Assembly (NCBI GenBank): GCA_905234995.1
Contig: CAJOJV010000008.1
Span: 1-45,783 of the forward strand
DNA from: an uncultured Eubacterium sp.
Lineage (GTDB): Bacteria; Bacillota; Clostridia; Oscillospirales; Acutalibacteraceae
DNA length: 45,783 bases
Direction of reading: 5' to 3'
Positions 1 through 6,400 of this stretch are shown here, piece by piece. How positions within the stretch are numbered: the first letter of the stretch is position 1; each line of letters begins with the position of its first letter. The notes beneath the pieces were generated by a model. That model searched no databases, was not told where the DNA came from, and saw only the letters and a program-made list of their open reading frames with translations. A program made the position numbers and the translations under genes.

Positions 1-22
1 TTTTGATAAGGAGAATATTTAT

Positions 23-199
23 ATGAAAAAGAAAACGGAAAATCTTATGAAGGGCCTCGGCGCGGCAATGGCAGTCGGCTCCGTGGTCGCAGGCGCGGCG
101 GCAACTATGGGCAGCAAAAGCGCAAAAACGAAAAAAACGATGAAAAAAGCCGTTGATAAGGTTTCGGATTTCGTTGACACCGTTTCCGATATGATGTAA
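23..199 (+). CDS. small hydrophobic/basic protein of unknown function (58 aa)
   Basis: An ATG at 23 is preceded by AAGGAG (8-13) at good spacing and opens a 58-codon frame ending TAA at 197. The product starts MKKKTENLMKGLG, has one Ala/Gly/Val-rich hydrophobic stretch (about residues 10-29), then a Lys-rich segment and an amphipathic tail ending DTVSDMM. This resembles YtxH-like single-helix membrane proteins in overall shape only; I recognise no family. A palindromic repeat follows the stop codon directly. The start is well supported by its ribosome binding site; the function is unknown. Confidence 0.65.
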   Translation: MKKKTENLMKGLGAAMAVGSVVAGAAATMGSKSAKTKKTMKKAVDKVSDFVDTVSDMM

Positions 200-202
200 A
201 AA

Positions 203-275
203 GGGAGGGCGTGGAAGCCCTCCCCTACATTTTATTTAAGCTTGTTAGTAGGGGACGGTCTCCGTGCCGTCCCGC
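203..275. repeat. head-to-head pair of GTAGGG-type palindromic repeats
   Basis: Two inverted repeats face each other across a short AT-rich spacer: GGGAGGGC/GCCCTCCC followed by CTACAT (203-230), and GTAGGG followed by GACGG/CCGTCCC (248-275). They belong to a family seen about twelve times in the window (see 8909-8985, 30951-31036, 40414-40492). Lying between convergent genes, they could also help end transcription. Confidence 0.7.
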
Positions 276-278
276 CGT

Positions 279-776
279 TTAATCAATATAATATTCAACA
301 GGCTCATCAATTTTTTTGATTTCCTGCCCGTCGATATTATCAAGATATGAAGCAAATTCAAAATCAAACGCCGTGCCCGAGGGGAAAATATCCAGCATCG
401 GTGCAAGCACGAAGCGGCGCTCCCTTGCGCGCGGGTGCGGCACGGTTAAATTGCGGGTGTCAATGCGCTGATTTTCCGCAAGGATAACGTCTATATCCAG
501 AATTCGCGGGCCGTTTGCAAAGCCCCTCTTTCTGCCGAAGCCTGCCTCAATACCCAGGCAGATGCCAAGCATTTCGTGCGGCTCAAACCTGCTTTCAACA
601 AGCAGCACGCAATTATAAAAATTTTGCTGGCGGGCGTAACCTACGGGCTCCGTTTCATAAATTGCGGAGCGCTTGAGCACGTCCGTATAGGGCAAAAGAT
701 TAATTGCATTTATTGCTTTTTCAATATTCTCGGCACGCTCTCCGATATTGGTGCCGAGGCAAAGTACATATTTCAT
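279..776 (-). CDS. folK: 2-amino-4-hydroxy-6-hydroxymethyldihydropteridine diphosphokinase (HPPK)
   Basis: FolK transfers pyrophosphate from ATP to 6-hydroxymethyl-7,8-dihydropterin, the step before dihydropteroate synthase. The 165-residue product begins MKYVLCLGTNIGER and has the family's landmarks: the N-terminal LGTNIG segment, YETEPVG, the FGRKRGFANGPRILDID block (Arg-rich ATP loop followed by the Mg-binding DID) and TVPHPRARERRFVLAPM. I chose the ATG at 776 over an upstream in-frame ATG because a GGAG lies 5 nt before it and the extra 18 residues match nothing. It is the last gene of the leftward folE-folP-folB-folK operon. The Shine-Dalgarno lies in a perfect small hairpin (777-791) ending one base before the start codon. 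Confidence 0.95.
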   Translation of the reverse strand: MKYVLCLGTNIGERAENIEKAINAINLLPYTDVLKRSAIYETEPVGYARQQNFYNCVLLVESRFEPHEMLGICLGIEAGFGRKRGFANGPRILDIDVILAENQRIDTRNLTVPHPRARERRFVLAPMLDIFPSGTAFDFEFASYLDNIDGQEIKKIDEPVEYYID

Positions 777-836
777 AAAAACTCCGTTTTTATAGCTAAA
801 TTGCTTTGCAGCTAAATTAATGCTTCGCATTAGCTG
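777..836. repeat. hairpin array between folB and folK (linker AGCTAAATT)
   Basis: Three back-to-back hairpins are visible: AAAAAC-TCC-GTTTTT (777-791), GC-TTT-GC and AATGC-TTC-GCATT, separated by copies of AGCTAAATT. Read on the folK strand, the first hairpin shows GGA in its loop and forms the folK ribosome binding site. The same layout recurs upstream of folB and folP. Confidence 0.8.
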
Positions 837-1199
837 TTAGTTTCTTTCTCTGATAATATTTACCGCCATATAATCAAAATCTGCGCTGACGGGGGCATCG
901 GGCTTTTTAAGCGTTATATCAACTTTTTGCACCGCATCATATTCATCAAGAATTGCATTTGCAACCACTGCGGCGCATTTTTCAAGCAAATCATATTTCC
1001 GTGCCGTGAAAACGCGGCGCACGGTTTTAACCACCTTGGCGTAAGAAACCGTATCCTCAACGCTATCGCTTTCGCAGGCACGCTGCAGATTTGCATAAAG
1101 CTCAATATCAAAAATAAAATTCTGCCCCTGCTCCTTTTCCTCCGGGTTCACCCCGTGATAAGCAAAGAGCTTTAAGCCTTTTATAATTATTTTATCCAT
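837..1199 (-). CDS. folB: dihydroneopterin aldolase
   Basis: FolB converts 7,8-dihydroneopterin to 6-hydroxymethyl-dihydropterin and glycolaldehyde. The 120-residue product has normal family length and opens MDKIIIKGLKLFAYHGVNPEEKEQGQNF, matching the conserved FaYHGv..eEre.GQ.F pattern, with a LLEKCAAVVANAIL helix, and ends in the typical KPDAPVSADFDYMAVNI strand. The start at 1199 is supported by a GGAG sequence in the loop of a 6-bp hairpin (1202-1216). It sits between folP and folK in the same leftward operon, separated from each by a hairpin array. Confidence 0.94.
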   Translation of the reverse strand: MDKIIIKGLKLFAYHGVNPEEKEQGQNFIFDIELYANLQRACESDSVEDTVSYAKVVKTVRRVFTARKYDLLEKCAAVVANAILDEYDAVQKVDITLKKPDAPVSADFDYMAVNIIRERN

Positions 1200-1201
1200 A
1201 T

Positions 1202-1315
1202 AAACACTCCGTGTTTAGCTAAATTCGCCTGACGGCGAGCTAAATTTAACCTTGCGGTTAAGCGAAATTTGCCTGCGGCGAGCTAATAGCTTTTAGCTCT
1301 TAGCTGCGAAGCAAT
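1202..1315. repeat. hairpin array between folP and folB (linker AGCTAAATT)
   Basis: Successive hairpins are AAACAC-TCC-GTGTTT (1202-1216), TCGCC-TGAC-GGCGA, TAACC-TTGC-GGTTA, TTGCC-TGC-GGCGA (one G-T pair), GC-GAA-GC and GTGC-GAA-GCAC. They are joined by AGCTAAATT or its complement AATTTAGCT. The last modules run into the 3' end of folP near 1316. On the folB strand the first module presents GGA in the loop immediately before the start codon. Confidence 0.8.
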
Positions 1316-2131
1316 TTAGCTGTGCGAAGCACAATTTAGCTTTTTAATGGCGTCAGCCATTCTTATACCCTGAATTTCGTTTTCCACATCGTGCAGGCGG
1401 ATTATATCCGCACCGCCGAGGATTGCCGCCGTATCCGCCGCTATATTGCCGTAAATCCGCTTTTTCGCATCGGGCTGGCGGCTGTATTCGCCGATAACCC
1501 TTTTCCTGCTTGTGCCGAGCAGAAGCGGCACGCCCTCAATTTTATAATCCGCAATATTTGCAATCAGGCTTAAATCCTGCTGCCGCGTTTTGCCGAAGCC
1601 GATGCCCATATCAAGGCAAATCTGCTCCTTCGGCACGCCGAGCGCCTCCGCTTCAAGAATTGCGGAGCTGAAAAATTTGCCCGTTTCCTTGAAATCACCC
1701 GCACCGTTATACATCAAAATCCAGCCGCTGCGGCTGTTTTTGACGATTTTTGCCGTTTCAGGGTTAACTCTTCCCGAAACGTCGTTAATAATATCTGCGC
1801 CCGCTTCAAGCGATTTTTGAGCCACTTCGGGATAATACGTATCAACCGAAACGGGAATTTGCGAACGTTTGCGAAATTCCGCAAGCACGGGAGCAAGGCG
1901 AGCCCATTCCTCCTCGGCGGAAATTTCCGCATATCCCGGGCGGGTTGACTGCGCGCCGAAATCAATTATATCGGCGCCCTGCGCTTCAAGCAGCAGCGCG
2001 TGCTCAACCGCGGCGGCGGGGTCAAAAAAGCTGCCGCCGTCCGAAAAGGAATCGGGCGTAACGTTAACTATGCCCATTATCAGCGTGCGGTTGCCGTATT
2101 CGATTTTTTTATCTGCACATTTCCAATACAT
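1316..2131 (-). CDS. folP: dihydropteroate synthase
   Basis: FolP condenses hydroxymethyl-dihydropterin pyrophosphate with p-aminobenzoate to give dihydropteroate; it is the sulfonamide target. The 271-residue TIM-barrel protein shows the family signatures in order: IMGIVNVTPDSFSDGG (residues about 18-33), GADIIDFGAQSTRPG, PVSVDTYYPEVAQKSLEAGADIINDVSG, LDMGIGFGKT and LLLGTSRKRVIG, with a C-terminal IIRLHDVENEIQGIRMADAI helix. The usual DIGGESTRPG reads DFGAQSTRPG here. The ATG at 2131 has a GGAG inside a perfect hairpin (2132-2146), as for folB and folK. The last residues are encoded within hairpin-array-like sequence. Confidence 0.96.
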   Translation of the reverse strand: MYWKCADKKIEYGNRTLIMGIVNVTPDSFSDGGSFFDPAAAVEHALLLEAQGADIIDFGAQSTRPGYAEISAEEEWARLAPVLAEFRKRSQIPVSVDTYYPEVAQKSLEAGADIINDVSGRVNPETAKIVKNSRSGWILMYNGAGDFKETGKFFSSAILEAEALGVPKEQICLDMGIGFGKTRQQDLSLIANIADYKIEGVPLLLGTSRKRVIGEYSRQPDAKKRIYGNIAADTAAILGGADIIRLHDVENEIQGIRMADAIKKLNCASHS

Positions 2132-2287
2132 AAAAACTCCGTTTTTAGCTAAATTGTGCTCCGCACAGCTAAATTCACTTTGTGAGCTAAATTGCTTCGC
2201 AGCTAAGAGTTAATAGCTTTTAGCTTGCCGCAGGCAAACTTTGCTTAACCGCAAGGTTAATTTTCGCTCGCCGTCAGGCGAATTTAG
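2132..2287. repeat. hairpin array between folE and folP (linker AGCTAAATT)
   Basis: This is the most regular array in the window: AAAAAC-TCC-GTTTTT, GTGC-TCC-GCAC, CAC-TTT-GTG and GC-TTC-GC follow one another with AGCTAAATT between them. Then come TTGCC-GCA-GGCAA, TTAACC-GCAA-GGTTAA and TCGCC-GTCA-GGCGA. Arms differ between modules yet pair perfectly within each one, while the linker stays constant. The array spans the whole folE-folP gap and therefore lies in the operon mRNA. Confidence 0.85.
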
Positions 2288-2845
2288 CTATTTATCTAAC
2301 AGCGCCAGCGCTTCCGCTCTCGTTCTTGCGTCCGATTTCATTATTCCGCGAAGCGCCGAGGTCTGGGTTTTGCTGCCCGAAGCCCTTGCGCCGCGAATAG
2401 TCATACACGAATGCTCCGCCTCAAGAATAACAGCAACGCCCTGCGGCTTCATATTTTCCTCAAGGAAATCCGCAATATCGTGGGTGAGGCGCTCCTGCAC
2501 CTGCGGGCGCTTTGCAAAATTATCAACAATACGCGCAAGCTTTGAAAGCCCGATAATTCGGTTATCGCTCGGAATATAAGCTATATGAGCCTTGCCGACG
2601 AACGGCAGAAGATGATGCTCGCACATTGAGGCAAACGGAATATCGCGCACGATAACCATTTCATCGTTTGATTTTTCATCAAAGAATTTGAGGTGCTGCT
2701 TCGGGTCCTCGTGAAGCCCCGCAAAAATTTCCTCATACATATTTGCAACGCGGCGCGGAGTTTCAATGAGCCCCGACCTTTCAGGATCCTCACCGACTGC
2801 GATTAATATTTCGCGCACGGCGTTTTCAATTCTTTCCTTATCCAT
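2288..2845 (-). CDS. folE: GTP cyclohydrolase I
   Basis: FolE opens GTP to form 7,8-dihydroneopterin triphosphate, the first committed step of folate synthesis. The 185-residue product (from [14 protein letters not shown]) shows the family signatures: [14 protein letters not shown], the zinc and active-site block [21 protein letters not shown] (Cys, His, His), [23 protein letters not shown] and a later HSCMTIRG Cys. I chose the ATG at 2845 because an AAGAGG lies 6 nt upstream; an in-frame GTG at 2881 is less likely. As the first gene of folE-folP-folB-folK it sets up a nearly complete route to dihydropteroate in one transcript. No folC or pab genes are visible nearby. Confidence 0.95.
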   Translation of the reverse strand: MDKERIENAVREILIAVGEDPERSGLIETPRRVANMYEEIFAGLHEDPKQHLKFFDEKSNDEMVIVRDIPFASMCEHHLLPFVGKAHIAYIPSDNRIIGLSKLARIVDNFAKRPQVQERLTHDIADFLEENMKPQGVAVILEAEHSCMTIRGARASGSKTQTSALRGIMKSDARTRAEALALLDK

Positions 2846-2867
2846 AGCGTACCTCTTGTAAAAGCCA

Positions 2868-2930
2868 TTCACCTCTTCCACCGCAAGCGGTCCCCCTTCC
2901 CCTCAAGGGGAAGGCTAAGAGGTTTAATGA
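2868..2930. repeat. hairpin-rich intergenic repeat upstream of folE
   Basis: The gap contains CCGC-AA-GCGG and CCTTCCCC-TCAA-GGGGAAGG, both perfect inverted repeats, with CCTCTT and AAGAGG at the two sides forming an outer arm. A related GGTGGC/GGCGGAGGGATTG-type sequence occurs near 28780-28810. I see no clear promoter here. Confidence 0.5.
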
Positions 2931-3597
2931 TTAATAGGTTTCAATTATTTTATAATTGCCTGATTTTAAAGTGCTGATTAAATCCTTGTTATTTTTTATC
3001 GGAGTTTCCGTTATTATGCCGCCCCTTGCAAGCTGAGCGGGCGTGTGAAAATCAGAGCCCGAGGAAACGAGCTTGCCCGTTTTTATTGCCCAGAGCGCCG
3101 CCTTGGCGTTCGTTTTTTTATCGCATTTGCCGTTATAAATCTCTATGCCGTCTATATATTTGGGATTACATCTTAATATGTACGGCCTGAACGGGTGCGC
3201 CTGAAAAACGAGATAGCCCTGAGCGTGCATCAGCTGATAAACCTGCTTTTCCCACAGCTTCATCAGATTGCCCTGGCGGCGCAGCCATTCGGGGTCAACG
3301 CCGTAAATCAGATAATCCGCGCCAGTGGCATAATGCCGCAGCTCCATTCCGAACATAACGGAGAAATCCTCCGTTTCATATTTCTTCATTTCCTCATAGG
3401 AGGAGATGTAAAAATCAATAAAGCCTCTGCGGTTTATAATAGCTGTTCAGCTGAAAGGTTAAGGGGCTGTAATGCTCAGTAACGACGATGCCGGAATAGC
3501 CCTTTTCCCTGTACATTTTAACAATTTCTTTAGGCTCCACCCTGCCGCACTGGGAAACCATTTTCGTGTGGCAGTGAAGCTCATATTTATAACTCAT
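2931..3597 (-). pseudogene. PHP-domain phosphoesterase, split by a frameshift
   Basis: Two adjacent leftward frames together make one PHP (polymerase and histidinol phosphatase) protein of about 220 residues. The first (from 3597) begins MSYKYELHCHTKMVSQCG and includes VTEHYSP, then stops at about 3415. The second carries FQAHPFRP and SGSDFHTP. Together they hold the HxH, EH, AHP and SDFH metal-ligand motifs expected of the family. Reading through the junction (about 3415-3432) in the second frame gives GFIDFYISSYEEMKKYE, so a single-base indel explains the split. The function would be a metal-dependent phosphoesterase of unknown substrate. It may be a true pseudogene or an assembly/sequencing error. 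Confidence 0.75.
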
Positions 3598-3609
3598 TAT
3601 TACGCCTTC

Positions 3610-4527
3610 TTATTTGGTAAAATATCCCTGAATTTCCTTAACGGAGCTTGGATTAATTTCATTGCCCTCATATATCGGAACGACGGAATAGATATTAACG
3701 CCCGTCGTTTCACTTGAAAGCACGCGCAAGCCGTTATTTGCCTGCGTGAAATCCTTAACGGTTATATCCGTTTGCGAGCATTCGATGAATTTGCTGAAAA
3801 GCGCCTCCTGCCTTGCATAATTATCATCATTCAGCTGCTGGGAAAGCTGCGCAAGAAGCATATCGTTAACCGCGGAATAATTCTGCTCCTGCTCAATATA
3901 ATAGCGCATCAGCTTTTCAGCCGCCTCGCCGTCAAAGCTCTGCTCGCCCGCCTTGATTTTGATGTTATAGCCGTAGCGCGAAGTGTCCTTATACTTAACG
4001 TCGCTGAGCACTGTATAATTAATCTTGCCCATTGCGTTGAACATATCCTTATAACCGCTCAGATTTTCATCAATATAATAATCAATATCAATTCCGAAAA
4101 GCGAATTTAGGCTTTTAACGATTGCGCCCGCGCCGCCCGTTTCATAGACTGACTGCAGAGTGCCCTGCTCCGTTTTCGTGCCTGCGGAAAGAGTTGAGGC
4201 TTTATATGAAAGCGTATCCAGATCCACCTGATAAAGCGTGCAGAAATAAAGCTCGCCCGTGTTTTCATTGCTCAGCGCAAAAAGAAAATTAGTTTTGCCC
4301 GAAACCTCGGGAAGCTGCAGAGTGTTATCCTCAAGCGCAATTTCAACGTTTTCGGGTGTGAAAAATTTTTTAATTGAAAAATCATATTTTATCCCGAGCA
4401 AGCCGACGAAAATCACGGTGAAGGCAATGACGAAGCAAAGCCCTGCAAATAGCCAGCGCTTTTCCTTATCATCCTTAACCTCGGCGGAGGGGATATAAAT
4501 ATCGCCCCTGTGTTTGAATATACGCAT
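3610..4527 (-). CDS. LCP (LytR-CpsA-Psr)-like membrane protein, catalytic residues apparently lost
   Basis: The 305-residue product has a basic N-terminus, one membrane helix (WLFAGLCFVIAFTVIFVGLLG, about residues 25-45) and an extracellular domain. Its central part follows the LCP pattern: TGGAGAIVKSLNSLFGIDIDYYIDENLSGYKDMFNAMGKI, later AGEQSFDGEAAEKLMRYY. Typical LCP enzymes continue with R-x-R ... RQQ residues that bind the polyprenyl pyrophosphate; here the segment reads RYYIEQEQNYSAVND, and the early R-x-DS motif is absent. It is probably a non-catalytic homolog. I chose the ATG at 4527 for its TGGAGA upstream. It is the first leftward gene beside the origin. Confidence 0.65.
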   Translation of the reverse strand: MRIFKHRGDIYIPSAEVKDDKEKRWLFAGLCFVIAFTVIFVGLLGIKYDFSIKKFFTPENVEIALEDNTLQLPEVSGKTNFLFALSNENTGELYFCTLYQVDLDTLSYKASTLSAGTKTEQGTLQSVYETGGAGAIVKSLNSLFGIDIDYYIDENLSGYKDMFNAMGKINYTVLSDVKYKDTSRYGYNIKIKAGEQSFDGEAAEKLMRYYIEQEQNYSAVNDMLLAQLSQQLNDDNYARQEALFSKFIECSQTDITVKDFTQANNGLRVLSSETTGVNIYSVVPIYEGNEINPSSVKEIQGYFTK

Positions 4528-4682
4528 ATTTTTCTCCAACATATTTATACAAATCCCGATTTATCTAATTCAATTAACCCCATTATATATTATATTTGCG
4601 CATAAAACAAGGATTAAATAACCGTATTTTAATTACTTATAGATATATTATATTATATAAATATAAATATTTAATAAAAGTA

Positions 4683-4711
4683 TTGATAATCTTATAGTAA
4701 TATGCTATACT
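4683..4711 (+). promoter_or_regulatory. dnaA promoter (TTGATA-17-TGC-TATACT)
   Basis: TTGATA (4683-4688) and TATACT (4706-4711) are spaced 17 bp apart, and TGC directly before the -10 gives an extended -10 element. The surrounding 4540-4700 stretch is very AT-rich with runs of TATA, as expected near an origin. A DnaA-box-like 9-mer follows 13 bp downstream. Confidence 0.7.
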
Positions 4712-4724
4712 AAGCCGTGTATAT

Positions 4725-4733
4725 TTTTCAACA
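4725..4733 (+). promoter_or_regulatory. DnaA-box-like 9-mer TTTTCAACA in the dnaA leader
   Basis: The 9-mer matches the two TTTTCAACA sites of the dnaA-dnaN gap exactly and lies just after the dnaA -10. Its position suggests autoregulation of dnaA, as is common in bacteria. The match to the usual TTATCCACA is imperfect (A for C at position 6, T for A at position 3). Confidence 0.5.
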
Positions 4734-4770
4734 ATAAACGTAATTAATGTTTAAATTTCAGGAGTTATTA

Positions 4771-6168
4771 ATGAATAATTTTAACACTTATGATGATATC
4801 TGGCAGGCAGTGCTTGAATACTGCCGCCCGAGAGTAAGCGAAACAAGTATGACTCTGTGGCTGAGCAATCTTCAGTTCACCGATATTGAAAATAATATCG
4901 TTACCGTTATGTGCGAAAGCCCCGTTAAAAAGAAAATCGTGAAGGAGCAGTTTTCCTCACTTTTAACCGAGGCCTTTGAAAACGTGCTCGGCTTTAAGTG
5001 CGACGTTAATATTGACAGCGAGAAATTTTTCTTTGACGAGAATGATACGATTGAGGGAAATATGGAGCGCGCAAAGGAAATTGCCTCAAAGGTTATGGAG
5101 CTCACCAGCATTGACGACACTTATCCCTTCACCTTTGAAACCTTTATTGAGGGTCCGTCAAACAAATTTGCTTACAGAGCTGCAAAGGCGGTTGCGGCAG
5201 ACCCGGGCGGCCATATCAATCAAAACCATTCCTACGGCAATTATAACCCGCTTTTCATTTACGGTAAATCAGGGCTCGGCAAAACGCACATTCTGAACGC
5301 TATCTGCCACGAGATTAAAAAGAATTTTCCGGAAATGAAAATAATGTACGTTCGCGCGGAGGATTTCACAAACGAATTCATTAACGCGCTCGGCAGAAAA
5401 ACGGTTGACGCCTTTCACGAAAAATACAGAAACGTTGATATTTTGCTTATGGACGATGTTCAGTTCATCGGCGGCAAGGTGCAGACGGAAGAGGAATTTT
5501 TCCATACCTTTAATTCCCTCGTTGAAAGAGGAAAACAGATTGTTTTAACTTCCGACCGACCGCCGAAGGAAATTCAGAGTCTTACGGAGCGCCTTTGCTC
5601 ACGCTTTGAAAACGGGCTTCTGGCTGACATTCAGCCGCCCGAATATGAAACACGCTGCGCAATTATAAAGAATAAAGCAGCCCTGCTCAATTTTGAAATC
5701 AGCGATGAAATCGTTGATTATATTGCAACGAGAATTAAAACTAATATTCGTCAGCTTGAGGGCACAACGAAAAGAATGCACGCGGTTGTTAATATCAAAG
5801 AGGTTAAGCCGACGATTGCAATTGCGCAGGAAATTATTGACGACGTTCGCCATGACGAAATTCCCCCGATTCCGGACACTATTCAAAAGGTGCTTGAGGA
5901 GGTTTCAAGAACGGAGGCGGTTTCAATTGAGGATATTAAATCCACAAAGCAGAAGGCGCCGATTTCCCACGCAAGAAAAATGTGTATGTACATAATCAGA
6001 GAGGTTACGGATTTAACGCTTGAGGCAATCGGAAACGAATTTGGCAAGAATTATTCAACCGTTATTTACAGCATTAACGAGATTGAAAAGAAAATGAAAA
6101 CCGATTCAAAGCTGAACCGTAAAATCAGCGATATCGTCAGCAATATAAAGAGTGAAAATAACCTTTAA
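4771..6168 (+). CDS. dnaA: chromosomal replication initiator DnaA
   Basis: DnaA binds 9-bp boxes at oriC, melts the origin and recruits the helicase. The 465-residue protein has domain I (about 1-85), a short acidic linker, the AAA+ domain with Walker A (YGKSGLGKT) and Walker B (LLMDDVQF), and DNA-binding domain IV with ISHARKMCMYIIREVTDLTLEAIG. The recognition motif, nearly always GRDHTTV, reads GKNYSTV at residues 425-431, replacing the Asp and His that contact bases. The start at 4771 has CAGGAG 8 nt upstream; the ATG at 4747 lacks a site. It heads the canonical dnaA-dnaN-yaaA-recF-remB-gyrB-gyrA series. Confidence 0.98.
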   Translation: MNNFNTYDDIWQAVLEYCRPRVSETSMTLWLSNLQFTDIENNIVTVMCESPVKKKIVKEQFSSLLTEAFENVLGFKCDVNIDSEKFFFDENDTIEGNMERAKEIASKVMELTSIDDTYPFTFETFIEGPSNKFAYRAAKAVAADPGGHINQNHSYGNYNPLFIYGKSGLGKTHILNAICHEIKKNFPEMKIMYVRAEDFTNEFINALGRKTVDAFHEKYRNVDILLMDDVQFIGGKVQTEEEFFHTFNSLVERGKQIVLTSDRPPKEIQSLTERLCSRFENGLLADIQPPEYETRCAIIKNKAALLNFEISDEIVDYIATRIKTNIRQLEGTTKRMHAVVNIKEVKPTIAIAQEIIDDVRHDEIPPIPDTIQKVLEEVSRTEAVSIEDIKSTKQKAPISHARKMCMYIIREVTDLTLEAIGNEFGKNYSTVIYSINEIEKKMKTDSKLNRKISDIVSNIKSENNL

Positions 6169-6400
6169 AAAAGGGCAGATTTTCAACAAATTAATATACA
6201 TTAACAAAATTATTTTCAACACGATTGTTTAAAAAATTTTTTATCAACAATCAAAACAATTTATCAACAAATTTTTAACTGCAAGAAAAGGCTTTTAAAA
6301 TCACTTATAATCAGCGATTTAGGAGTTTTAAACATTTTGACAGCCTATATTACTAAGACTAAAAGAGAATAATACATATTAAAAAAATCGGAGGAGAATT
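6169..6400 (+). other. probable oriC: AT-rich dnaA-dnaN gap with four DnaA-box-like sites
   Basis: The 232-bp gap is AT-rich and contains four same-orientation 9-mers: TTTTCAACA at 6180-6188 and 6213-6221, and TTATCAACA at 6241-6249 and 6261-6269. Start-to-start spacings are 33, 28 and 20 bp. None matches TTATCCACA exactly; all share A at position 6. Gene polarity switches just upstream of dnaA, and many Firmicutes have origin segments on both sides of dnaA, so the 4540-4770 region may contribute. A weak TTGACA near 6337 may belong to a dnaN promoter. Confidence 0.7.

Noticed and set aside
777-2287. CRISPR array explanation for the regularly spaced repeats in the folate operon
   Set aside because: Repeats are only about 9 bp, spacers are self-complementary and of variable length, and no cas genes are present.
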